DNA of 50,560 bases from Minisyncoccota bacterium (lineage in GTDB: Bacteria; Patescibacteriota; Minisyncoccia; JAHIHE01; JAGLIN01). Both the position numbers and the translations under genes were made by a program. Numbering within the stretch: the first letter of the stretch is position 1; each line of letters begins with the position of its first letter. The notes beneath the pieces were generated by a model. That model was not told the DNA's origin. It worked only from the letters and a program-made list of their open reading frames with translations, and ran no database searches. The stretch is taken from NCBI GenBank assembly GCA_028690055.1, contig JAQVBZ010000010.1, positions 1 through 50,560 of the forward strand. Direction: 5' to 3'. Below, one piece after another: positions 31,603-39,346 of the stretch.

Positions 31603-34248
31603 TCAGGCAATTTTCTTATTCCCGGCTCGATTAAAATACCGCCGAAAAATAATTATTGATATAGCCAACCCAAAAGCCAGTCCAAAGAACAACGTCAAAC
31701 CGCCATTCTTCACCGCACCCCCTTCGCTTCTTGATATTATACCACCATTCTCGCTTTCCAAAAAGCGGATATCCGATTTAAAGCGTGGTAAGAGCCGATA
31801 TCCCAATGAAGTACGGCTGAATATGCCGATAATCGCCACTTTCTCACCCGATTTGATATCCGCAAAAGAAATACCCGTTTCCGGCTCGGCATAAACTTTC
31901 AGCTCTCCATCCGCAGTCTTTAAATATAAGATGTTATCTCCCGCGATATCAATCACCTCACCCTCCACCTCCACCAAACCTCCCAAACCGCCTTCCAAAT
32001 CCGCAAAATCCAAAGCGAAAATTTCTAACATATTATCGCCACTTATTTTTTCAGCCGAACCCGTTTCCGCCAATAACCTCTTTTCTCCACCCACTTCACC
32101 CAGCTGTCCGGAAATTTTTACCTCGTCACCCAAAAGCAACACAGACAAATCATCGCCGACACCGAACATCTGGACTCCCTCGCCCGAATCTTTATCCAAA
32201 ATATACAAAACATCTTTACCCAAAATACCGCGCGGCACAGAAACCAGTCCTGACAATTGCACCGCACTTCCCGATAGGAGTGTTTTGGCTTCCGCAATGG
32301 TCGCGGTAGCGTATTGCTCCTCGGTCAAAGTCGCCGTGGATAAAACTTTCCCGACCGCCTCTTCGCTTCGAGCAGTGATACTCGCCAAAGAATAATTTAC
32401 GGACGACGCCGTTTTGTTCACCACACTAGGCAGCTTAGCGTTCACAGCCGAAGGCGTTATTTTGTTTATCCAGATCCAAGACCCATCAGCACTAAGACTA
32501 TAAGAAAATCCTTCCTTAGCTTGTTGGTATGATGCGCTATCAACTACCCTCTTATCCGGCCAGAGCAGGTTAACTTCCTCATCTGAATTATTAAAGGCTA
32601 TCTTTGTCTCAGAACTACTGACAACCAAAAAACTTTTTGCGGCAATAATCCTATCGCTTGAAAAACAAAAAATCTTACTGCCCTTTTCCAAAATATCATC
32701 CAAACACCAACCTCTTAAATTTACACTTCGAGCATTCTCATTAAAAAGTTCAACCCATTCAAAACTATTACCTTGGTTGTCTCTGCCGACCGGATCGGGA
32801 AATATTTCATTGATAATCACTCCGTCAGAAAAATCATAAGATTCATCGATATCAATATTTTCTACGTCAGCGACATCATCATTAATAATCTCAACCTCCG
32901 ATTCCGACATAGTGATTATTTCCTCAGCGGCTTCAGATATTTTAATCGACTGTTTCTCCTCCGCCTCTTTTTCCTTGATAATATTTTTACCACCTGGCGT
33001 AGAAACAGAAGTCCAAAACCAACTATTATTTTCCGATGCAAAAGAAACACCCTCTTTTGCCTCATCGCTGAGAGGAGTCTTAAAAATCAGATCACCCGCA
33101 GCATCTTTTAATGCCGCACCGTCTCCCATATTATTAAGAGAAAGCTTGGTCTGGTTACTATAGAATGCCCGATACTCTTCCGGATTTATTTTTATCCCGG
33201 AAGGAAAAATATATTTACCTGTCCTACCCGCTTGATCTTCCAAGCTCCATCCGCCAAGATCCGCCGTGCCGGTGCCGGTATTATATATCTCTATAAATTC
33301 CAATTTGGCATCATCCCCCACAGGGCTTATCATGATTTCACTGATAATAATTTTCTTTTCTTCCTCTGCCACTACAACAGAAGAATCACCACTCGTGTCA
33401 GCGGGCAGAGAAGAGTCTGGCAAATTTTCATCGGACAGATTTTCTTCTATGCCGTTATCAACAACTTCAATCTCTTCGTCCGTTTCCGTCTCTTCCGCAG
33501 CCTCCCCAGCACTTCCAGAAACCTCTTCGTTTTTCTCACTCTCTACATCACCGCCCGCTCCCATCAGGCTTTTGGAATTACACGGATTCGGTAAATCTTG
33601 TATAAGAAAATCACGAGAGATATCTCCCGTGTCTTGCATTTTCCCCTCAATAATCCTGCGTGCCAAACTTTTCCCCACCGGAATGTTTTCAACAAAAACA
33701 TCTCCCACAGAAGCGGCCACCTTTCCCCAACCGACTTGATCCACCAAAACTTTTTCGCCGTCATACAAAGCAATCGAATTATCATCCGCGATAAACAATC
33801 CTTTCACGGAATAAAAATTATCCGGTTCTACCTCCCCCAGATAACATCTTTCATTTTCACCTGCTCCACACGAGTACCGAGGCGCAATCAAAAAATATCC
33901 ACCGGGCAAAATTTCCAAGCTCACATCAGAATCGTCACGATACCCCATAAGCGGATCGACTTTCGTCCCCACATCAGACAAGAGATTATATTCCGTCACT
34001 CCTGCCTTCGTTTTTTTCTTGAGCAACCAGCCTTCCAAACTTACAACAGACTCGCTCGGATTATAAAGCTCAATAAACTCATCACCAGCTTGCTCCCCGC
34101 CCGTCATAATTTCAGAAATCAAAACCTTACCCACATTATCATCTCCATTATTTTCCGTTTGCGCAAGAATGATTCTCCCGAGCACAAAAAAACTCCCACC
34201 AAGAAAGAGGAGCGCCAAGAAACTGCCTAATGTTTTTTTAAAGAGCAT
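31603..34248 (-). CDS. Secreted multi-domain lamin-tail-domain (LTD) protein
   Basis: An 881-aa surface protein. Signal peptide 1-29. Three LTD domains of the Ig-like fold begin with the same word: VLISEIMTGG (42), IIISEIMISP (300) and VIINEIFPDP (477), each with an EFIELYN or EWVELFN strand and a LxGWxL turn. Acidic Glu/Ser-rich linkers separate them (about 228-298 and 428-470). Residues about 660-830 hold two OB-like units of the kind often joined to LTDs (VLYILDKDSGEGVQMF and NILYLKTADGELKVY). A membrane helix at 850-868 with a basic tail anchors it. LTD proteins of this type are frequent in Parcubacteria; function unknown, probably adhesion or nucleic-acid/protein binding outside the cell. 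Its promoter abuts a G9 tract. Confidence 0.85.
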   Translation of the reverse strand: MLFKKTLGSFLALLFLGGSFFVLGRIILAQTENNGDDNVGKVLISEIMTGGEQAGDEFIELYNPSESVVSLEGWLLKKKTKAGVTEYNLLSDVGTKVDPLMGYRDDSDVSLEILPGGYFLIAPRYSCGAGENERCYLGEVEPDNFYSVKGLFIADDNSIALYDGEKVLVDQVGWGKVAASVGDVFVENIPVGKSLARRIIEGKMQDTGDISRDFLIQDLPNPCNSKSLMGAGGDVESEKNEEVSGSAGEAAEETETDEEIEVVDNGIEENLSDENLPDSSLPADTSGDSSVVVAEEEKKIIISEIMISPVGDDAKLEFIEIYNTGTGTADLGGWSLEDQAGRTGKYIFPSGIKINPEEYRAFYSNQTKLSLNNMGDGAALKDAAGDLIFKTPLSDEAKEGVSFASENNSWFWTSVSTPGGKNIIKEKEAEEKQSIKISEAAEEIITMSESEVEIINDDVADVENIDIDESYDFSDGVIINEIFPDPVGRDNQGNSFEWVELFNENARSVNLRGWCLDDILEKGSKIFCFSSDRIIAAKSFLVVSSSETKIAFNNSDEEVNLLWPDKRVVDSASYQQAKEGFSYSLSADGSWIWINKITPSAVNAKLPSVVNKTASSVNYSLASITARSEEAVGKVLSTATLTEEQYATATIAEAKTLLSGSAVQLSGLVSVPRGILGKDVLYILDKDSGEGVQMFGVGDDLSVLLLGDEVKISGQLGEVGGEKRLLAETGSAEKISGDNMLEIFALDFADLEGGLGGLVEVEGEVIDIAGDNILYLKTADGELKVYAEPETGISFADIKSGEKVAIIGIFSRTSLGYRLLPRFKSDIRFLESENGGIISRSEGGAVKNGGLTLFFGLAFGLAISIIIFRRYFNRAGNKKIA

Positions 34249-34313
34249 ATAGGTAAATTACTTATTTATATCCCGTCGGCTCACTCGCGATATAGACCCA
34301 AATCATTAACTGG

Positions 34314-34351
34314 ATTTTATAATAAAAATATTTCTCGCGCAAGGGGGGGGG
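34314..34351 (-). promoter_or_regulatory. LTD gene promoter abutting a homopolymer of nine G
   Basis: On the minus strand, C9 (plus G9 at 34343-34351) directly precedes a -35 TTGCGC (34337-34342), then a 17-bp spacer and -10 TAAAAT (34314-34319), leaving a leader of about 58 nt. The tract is in the position of an UP element, where slippage could tune expression. Confidence 0.55.
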
Positions 34352-34410
34352 TAAAAAAGAAGGCAAAGAAATTATCATTTTTAAACCTGAATATCTTTCT
34401 GTCATTCCAA

Positions 34411-34448
34411 AAAAGGACAGCCCTTACAGAATCAAAAGGACTGTCCTT
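34411..34448. repeat. Family D hairpin (D2)
   Basis: AAAAGGACAGCCC (34411-34423) pairs with GGACTGTCCTT (34438-34448). It is a second terminator-like hairpin beyond that at 34833 and begins a composite repeat block. Confidence 0.65.
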
Positions 34449-34521
34449 CCTGTTTAACGCTCTTTCTATCTAACCTTCTTTAAATATAATCATCACATCA
34501 ATTTGCAATACCCCCCTCACC

Positions 34522-34664
34522 TGTCATTCCGGAATTTCGTTACTGCGAAATATCCGGAATCCCAGTGCTATGTAAAGCAAACAGTATATTACATTCCAAT
34601 AATAATATCCTATCAACTTAGCCTCGGGATTCCGGATACTTGCTTTGCAAATTCCGGAATGACA
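34522..34664. repeat. 143-bp family C element (C5)
   Basis: It starts TGTCATTCCGGAATTTCG and ends GCAAATTCCGGAATGACA, inverted ends, with an inner hairpin pair TTTCGTTACTGCGAAA and the complementary words ATCCGGAATCCC/GGGATTCCGGAT. A close copy is at 38761-38903. Confidence 0.8.
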
Positions 34665-34674
34665 AATAAAAGAA

Positions 34675-34813
34675 TGTCATCCCGAAGGAGTACTCGACTG
34701 AGGGATCTGGGAAATGCGGAAGGCTCTAATATCATTATTTTTTAAAATAACATTATGATTACACAGTATCATTCCCAGATTCCTCAATCGGAGTACCTCA
34801 TTTCGGAATGACA
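34675..34813. repeat. 139-bp family B element (B7), best-preserved copy
   Basis: Ends TGTCATCCCGAAGGAGTAC and GAGTACCTCATTTCGGAATG plus ACA are inverted; the inner words GAGGGATCTGGGAA and TTCCCAGATTCCTC continue the symmetry, giving imperfect inverted arms of about 39 bp around an AT-rich centre. Copies are at 38508-38645 and 45424-45566. Confidence 0.85.
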
Positions 34814-34832
34814 AGACGGGTACGGACAAAAC

Positions 34833-34870
34833 AAAAGGACAGTCCTTACAGAATCAAAAGGACTGTCCTT
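34833..34870 (-). terminator. Terminator of the gene at 34876 (family D hairpin)
   Basis: AAAAGGACAGTCC (34833-34845) pairs with GGACTGTCCTT (34860-34870). On minus, the stem is followed by T4-G-T4. It lies just 6 bp past the stop codon. Confidence 0.85.
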
Positions 34871-34875
34871 GCTAC

Positions 34876-36045
34876 CTATTGCATCAACTTATACGAATCT
34901 CTATCCACCGCATTTATCTCATAGACAGAATCAGTATCGTAAGAAGTCGAAGTATCAAGATGCTTTCTTTCTCCTGTATCACCATTCGGGAATAATTGAT
35001 AGATGATGGTATCTAAAGTTTCTTTGACTAGATTGGAGGTAGTGAATTGACCTAGTTGTTCTTGAGATATAGTCTTTAAATCCTCCCATTTAAGATGGCC
35101 ATAACTGTTAAAAACGGAAGGAGACAAAATTAGCCTTTTATATTGTTTGTTATTCTTGTATTTTATTACATAGACATCAGGAGAGTTGGGGTTTTTGACA
35201 ATATCTCCGTCGTTTAGAGTCAGAGACGCAGCTTTGGGAGTATAGATTATTACGTCCGAGACTGCGCCTTGATTAGTACGAAACTTTACATAGAGAATTT
35301 CGGTAGTATCTCCAATAGTTACAAACTTTTCTTCTTCAAAATCTCTCCAAGAGACATCGGCGAAATCAGGGGTGCGGGAGATGGCGATTTGAGTGATGTT
35401 GGAAGGGAGGTTTTGGATGTTTAAAGTTTCATCGTCTGAAGCGGTGATCTCAGTGTTGGAAATATTGGGTTTGGAGGGGGCGATAAAAGGCGTGCCACCA
35501 GTATCAAGCTCCAAAGTGAAAGTTCGGGTAGAAGTAAGATTCTCACTGTACACAAAAGTTATCTCGCTTGAAGTGTCAGAGAATAAAGATTTTATAGCAA
35601 GACCATTCACCTTTACCGTGTATCTGGTATCAGCAGAAGGGACGCCCCAAATGATGTTAGCTGCTCCAGAGGCGCTGGAACTGGAAAGAGTCCAACTGGC
35701 AATGTCTCCTGCGATGAGATTGTTGCTTGAGAAGATTAGAGTAGTTGGATCATTGGAAGAAGTTATCTTAAGAGCGTTATTATGTTTGGTTGTTTTAAGA
35801 ATGAAACTTGATCCGGCGGGGATGGAGTTCGCTGTCAAGGTTGAATCTGAGATATCGATGGAATCACATTCTGAATTCTGGGCGATGTATAGATCTCCGT
35901 CAGAAATTCCCGTGAGGCTCGCAATCGTGTCGGAAGTGAATTGGACTTTCGATGGATCACTGGCTTGCAGGAAAAAAGAATAACCCAAGACAAAAAGGAA
36001 AGAGAGGAAAATAGGGAGAATTGTTTTGAGATTATACTTTGACAT
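34876..36045 (-). CDS. Secreted protein with the chitosanase-type C-terminal repeat
   Basis: A 389-aa protein. A signal peptide covers 1-28 (ending LQASD). The N-terminal 30-200 region is Ser/Thr-rich with beta-strand character; no catalytic domain is recognised. Residues about 277-340 (GDIVKNPNSPDVYVIKYKNN onward) match the first unit of the C-terminal array of the chitosanase at 3346-6801, including VYVI, an IxSP-x-x-F segment and GHLKWEDL; a second, more diverged unit follows. The shared module suggests both proteins attach to the same surface structure. Monocistronic, with a strong terminator. Confidence 0.72.
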   Translation of the reverse strand: MSKYNLKTILPIFLSFLFVLGYSFFLQASDPSKVQFTSDTIASLTGISDGDLYIAQNSECDSIDISDSTLTANSIPAGSSFILKTTKHNNALKITSSNDPTTLIFSSNNLIAGDIASWTLSSSSASGAANIIWGVPSADTRYTVKVNGLAIKSLFSDTSSEITFVYSENLTSTRTFTLELDTGGTPFIAPSKPNISNTEITASDDETLNIQNLPSNITQIAISRTPDFADVSWRDFEEEKFVTIGDTTEILYVKFRTNQGAVSDVIIYTPKAASLTLNDGDIVKNPNSPDVYVIKYKNNKQYKRLILSPSVFNSYGHLKWEDLKTISQEQLGQFTTSNLVKETLDTIIYQLFPNGDTGERKHLDTSTSYDTDSVYEINAVDRDSYKLMQ

Positions 36046-36093
36046 ATTTTGTGTTAAAGATTTTTAGTGGGAGTAGCGAAAGGAATAGCGTAG

Positions 36094-36179
36094 TGGAGTA
36101 GCCGACTTCAGTCTGCGCGCATTTATGGGAACGTTATTTTCGCATTGGACAACCGCGCAGGTTGAAACCTGCTACTCCG
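36094..36179. repeat. Family A paired-hairpin repeat (A4)
   Basis: GGAGTAGC...CTACTCC ends, arms GCCGACTTCAGTCTGC and GCAGGTTGAAACCTGC, spacer starting GCGCATTTATGGGAACGTTA. It is nearly identical to 38317-38400. Confidence 0.85.
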
Positions 36180-36205
36180 CGCGTTGTTCTTGCATTTGGC
36201 TTTAT

Positions 36206-36302
36206 GGACCACACCTGAAAGGGTGTGTGAACGCGGGAGAAAACGTGCTTGATAATATAGGCGTCTGACACGCGTGGTTCACGACCTTTCAGTCGTGGTC
36301 CA
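36206..36302. repeat. 97-bp paired-hairpin repeat (family G)
   Basis: GGACCAC at the start and GTGGTCC at the end are inverted. The arms fold as ACACCTGAAAGGGTGT and ACGACCTTTCAGTCGT, so stems differ while the CTGAAAGG loop word is kept. Confidence 0.7.
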
Positions 36303-36310
36303 GGATACAA

Positions 36311-36489
36311 GAGGTCGATCCTTGAGCATTTAGAAGGTCCGTCCTCAAAACGTTACAAATTATAGAGGTCGGTCCTCCGCATTTTAGAGGTCCGTCCTCA
36401 AAACGTTACAAATGCAATAATTTTTTTTAAATTTTATAAACGTTTTTTTTCGAGGTCTGACCTTTGAACATCTGAAAGAACAGACCTCT
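36311..36489. repeat. Two tandem 52-bp units followed by a related hairpin
   Basis: A perfect 25-bp word occurs at 36336-36360 and 36389-36413 inside units starting AGAGGTCG (36311 and 36364). A related hairpin GAGGTCTG (from 36453)/CAGACCTC (to 36488) follows; on the minus strand it is followed by A, not T, so it is not a terminator of the beta-helix gene. Confidence 0.65.
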
Positions 36490-36490
36490 T

Positions 36491-38236
36491 CTAATTCCCC
36501 TCTCCCACCACGGCGCGCCAATCGAAAGAGATATCGGAAGTATGAACGGAATCGATAGTGATAGTGAAAGTGGTGGCGGTTTTGGCGCTAATGTAATAAT
36601 CTTTACCATCTGTGAGAGTAGATGGAGTTAGTTGCACTCGAGTTGGAGTGGTCGCGAGACCGTGAGTGACGGTGATAGAGGTTTGTCCTGTGGCAATGGT
36701 AGAGGTGCCAGAGTTTTCGGTGGTGTAGCCGATATTTTGAGTAACCTTTGCTGATACTCGAGATTCTATAATCATATCCGCAGTATTATCCTCAAACACA
36801 TTATCAGAAACTAAAATATTTTCTCCATCATATAAATAAATGCCACGTTCACATCCGCTTACTATATTTCCAACAATCACAATATCGTGCGGACTTTTTG
36901 AGAAATCATCATCTCTATTATGGGTTACGATACCCCAGAAACAATTTTTAATTACATTTCCAGATATTGCAAAATGATGTGAAGTATCAGTACCGTGACT
37001 TAGTTTATACTCTATTTCAATTCCAGCCTCATCTGTCGTAGTTATATCGTAAATCAAATTATTTGATATCGTTCCATACGATGAGGGAGATGCAGCTATT
37101 GCCGAATGCCCAGTATTAACCATAGTGTTTTCCGTAACTACTAAATTTGTTGCACTACTACCATACAAGGCAACACCATTATATTTTGTATTTTGTATTA
37201 AATTTGAATTAATTGCTATATTGTTCACGCTACCCCATAAATGAATGCCGTATTCCATAGTCTCAGATGTACCAATTATACGATTATTGTATATTTTTAC
37301 ATTATCAACTTGGTGGGCACCCTCTCCCCAAATATGAATACCAATTGAGCTAGCTACATTATGAATATAACAATCTGCTACATCTGAATTAGACGCCGAT
37401 AATCTAATGCCTCCAATTGATTTTGCGTTTCCGTCAATTTCTAACCCGCGAATATGAATAGAGTTATGTGCATATGTTGAATGAAAATTAATAATTTGAT
37501 TAAAGGCGATATCGGACGGACCTATTAATTTTGCCCCATATCCAATCAACCAGAGATTCGTTCTCTGTGTTGTGGGATAAATACGATTAGTCAATAAATA
37601 ATTACCCTCCAGTAATAAAACAGTACCACCTGTTAACGGAACTGCACTGATTGCAGTTAATATCTCCACTTGGTCATCAACCCCATCACAAACATAATCC
37701 GCTTGTTGTTTGGAAAGAGTGGAACTGTCGGAAGCGGCAATTACGAAAGTGGCAGAGCGAGTAACATTTGCCCAACTTGGATTAGCCCCACCTCCTCCTG
37801 ATTGGAGAAACTGTCCTGCTGTTCCGGCGGAGAGAGTGGAGAGGATGCCTGTGTCAGAAAAATATGGAAAACTGCCTTGGGTGGCTGTTGACCAGTCTTG
37901 TCCTGTTCCTCCGTAGGCGATGTCGATGGCAGTTCCAGCCCAAGAACCAGAAGTTATTGTTCCTCCTACAGATAAGTCATTAGTGCTGATGTTTTCTCCG
38001 ATTGAGGTTGTAATGGGGTCTGCCTTGGTAAGGAAAGTGATACCGAAGACAATAATACAAACGCAACAAAAAACAGTCGTCATCCTCTCCCGAAGTCTTT
38101 GACCGTATGTTTTGAAATATTTATTTTTAAATTTTGGTGAATAGCAAGGCACAATTGTTTCGACAGTTTGCACAGACAGATTCTCAGAGGTGTTCCTTGG
38201 TCTGGTTTGGATTGAATCAACCTTTTTGTGAAACAT
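36491..38236 (-). CDS. Tailspike-like right-handed beta-helix surface protein
   Basis: A 581-aa protein with a basic N-terminus and a membrane or signal segment at about 52-70 (VFCCVCIIVFGITFL). Residues about 105-160 resemble phage tail-fibre sequence (IAYGGTGQDWSTATQG, GTAGQFLQSGGGGA). Residues about 165-500 are a right-handed parallel beta-helix (NosD/pectate-lyase type), with rungs such as NVKIYNNRIIGT and DIVIVGNIVSGCERGIYLYD. The last 60 residues (TSITVTHGLATTPTRVQLTP) look like a tailspike cap. No catalytic residues can be assigned. Likely surface glycan-binding. A shorter start at the ATG ending at 38083 would put the signal segment at the N-terminus and is a fair alternative. Confidence 0.75.
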   Translation of the reverse strand: MFHKKVDSIQTRPRNTSENLSVQTVETIVPCYSPKFKNKYFKTYGQRLRERMTTVFCCVCIIVFGITFLTKADPITTSIGENISTNDLSVGGTITSGSWAGTAIDIAYGGTGQDWSTATQGSFPYFSDTGILSTLSAGTAGQFLQSGGGGANPSWANVTRSATFVIAASDSSTLSKQQADYVCDGVDDQVEILTAISAVPLTGGTVLLLEGNYLLTNRIYPTTQRTNLWLIGYGAKLIGPSDIAFNQIINFHSTYAHNSIHIRGLEIDGNAKSIGGIRLSASNSDVADCYIHNVASSIGIHIWGEGAHQVDNVKIYNNRIIGTSETMEYGIHLWGSVNNIAINSNLIQNTKYNGVALYGSSATNLVVTENTMVNTGHSAIAASPSSYGTISNNLIYDITTTDEAGIEIEYKLSHGTDTSHHFAISGNVIKNCFWGIVTHNRDDDFSKSPHDIVIVGNIVSGCERGIYLYDGENILVSDNVFEDNTADMIIESRVSAKVTQNIGYTTENSGTSTIATGQTSITVTHGLATTPTRVQLTPSTLTDGKDYYISAKTATTFTITIDSVHTSDISFDWRAVVGEGN

Positions 38237-38316
38237 ATATGTTTTTTTAATTGGTTTATTATTGATTTTTTTCTTTGCCTATATCATATCACCAATCTAC
38301 CCCCCCGCAACCCCGC

Positions 38317-38400
38317 GGAGTAGCTGACTTCAGTCTGCGCGCATTTATAGGAACGTTATTTTCGCGTTGGACAGCAGCGCAGGTTGAAACCTGCTACTCC
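38317..38400. repeat. Family A paired-hairpin repeat (A5)
   Basis: GGAGTAGC...CTACTCC ends; the second arm GCAGGTTGAAACCTGC is a perfect stem. It differs from 36094-36179 at only a few positions. Confidence 0.85.
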
Positions 38401-38403
38401 ACC

Positions 38404-38645
38404 AAAAAAGGACAGTCCTTACAGAATCAAAAAGACTATTCTTGTTTATTTTTCAATCAGTTCGCATTTTCCTTTACCTGTTATTCCGGAATGACAAACA
38501 AAAAAACATCAGCGCAAAGGAGTACTTGATTAAGGGATTTGGGAAATACAGAAGGCTCTAATATTATTATTTTTTAAAATAAGATTATAATTACATAGTA
38601 TTATTCCCAGATTCCTCAATCGGAGTACCTTATTTTGGAATGACA
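38404..38645. repeat. Composite repeat block, copy 2 (D, truncated C, B)
   Basis: Family D hairpin (38404-38442), a minimal family C hairpin TGTTATTCCGGAATGACA (38479-38496) and a family B element (38508-38645) in the same order as 34411-34813. Confidence 0.7.
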
Positions 38646-38664
38646 AGACGTGTACGAACAAAGC

Positions 38665-39020
38665 AAAAGGATAATCCTTACAGAATCAAAAGGACAGTCC
38701 TTGCTATTTAACACCCTTTAAATATAATCATCACATCAATTCGCAATACCCCCTTTTATCTGTCATTCCAGAATTTCGTTACTACGAAATATCCGGAATC
38801 CCGGTACTATGCAAGACAAATAATATATTATATTCAAATAATGATATCCTACCGTCCTAGTCTCGGGATTTCGGATATTTGCCATGCAAATTCCGGAATG
38901 ACAGATATAATGACATAATATAAACAATGTCATCCCGAAGGAGTACTTGACTAAGGAATCTGGGAAATGCAGAAGGCCCTGATATAGATATTTTTTAAGA
39001 TAAAGATATATTTGCATAAT
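38665..39020. repeat. Composite repeat block, copy 3 (D, C, partial B)
   Basis: Family D hairpin (38665-38703), the same linker as after 34448 (including AAATATAATCATCACATCAA), a full family C element (38761-38903) and the left half of a family B element (38928-39020). A long segmental duplicate of 34411-34813. An 87-codon minus frame here is an artefact of the repeat. Confidence 0.75.
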
Positions 39021-39037
39021 AACCAAAAATCCGAGAC

Positions 39038-39328
39038 CTAAATCTCGAATCTTATCTTTCTAATTTTATCGCTCCGTCCTTGATTGATTTCTTTTTTTAT
39101 CTCTTCTTCTTTAAATTTGAATTCCTGAGCCAGCACCGGATTCAGGACTGCAACCGCAAGTACACCATCTTTGAAATACATCGCTTGAGATTGCCCAACT
39201 ACCTGCTCGCCGAAAATTTTGCATATGACTTTCTCCCATAAATCACAGACCTGTACCGCCTCGATCTGCTTGGAGATCCCCGCTTTGCCGAGAGATTTAA
39301 GTAAATCACCTCCGATAGAATTTAACAT
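39038..39328 (-). CDS. DUF721 / DciA-like replicative helicase loader
   Basis: A 96-aa small protein of the DUF721 family, whose studied member DciA helps load the replicative helicase DnaB. The words VCDLWEKVICKIFGEQVVGQS, YFKDGVLAVAVLNPVLAQEF and KIRKIRFEI fit the KH-like DciA domain. It is short, lacking the C-terminal tail of some DciA proteins. It lies 18 bp after dnaN and forms a dnaA-dnaN-dciA order on the minus strand, which strengthens the assignment. Confidence 0.8.
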   Translation of the reverse strand: MLNSIGGDLLKSLGKAGISKQIEAVQVCDLWEKVICKIFGEQVVGQSQAMYFKDGVLAVAVLNPVLAQEFKFKEEEIKKEINQGRSDKIRKIRFEI

Positions 39329-39346
39329 ATTACCTCCTTTTTTATT

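Noticed and set aside
36311-36489. CRISPR array
   Set aside because: Only two 52-bp units with similar, not unique, intervening sequence, and no cas genes.
38763-39026. 87-codon minus frame
   Set aside because: Lies entirely inside repeat families C and B and encodes palindromic sequence.
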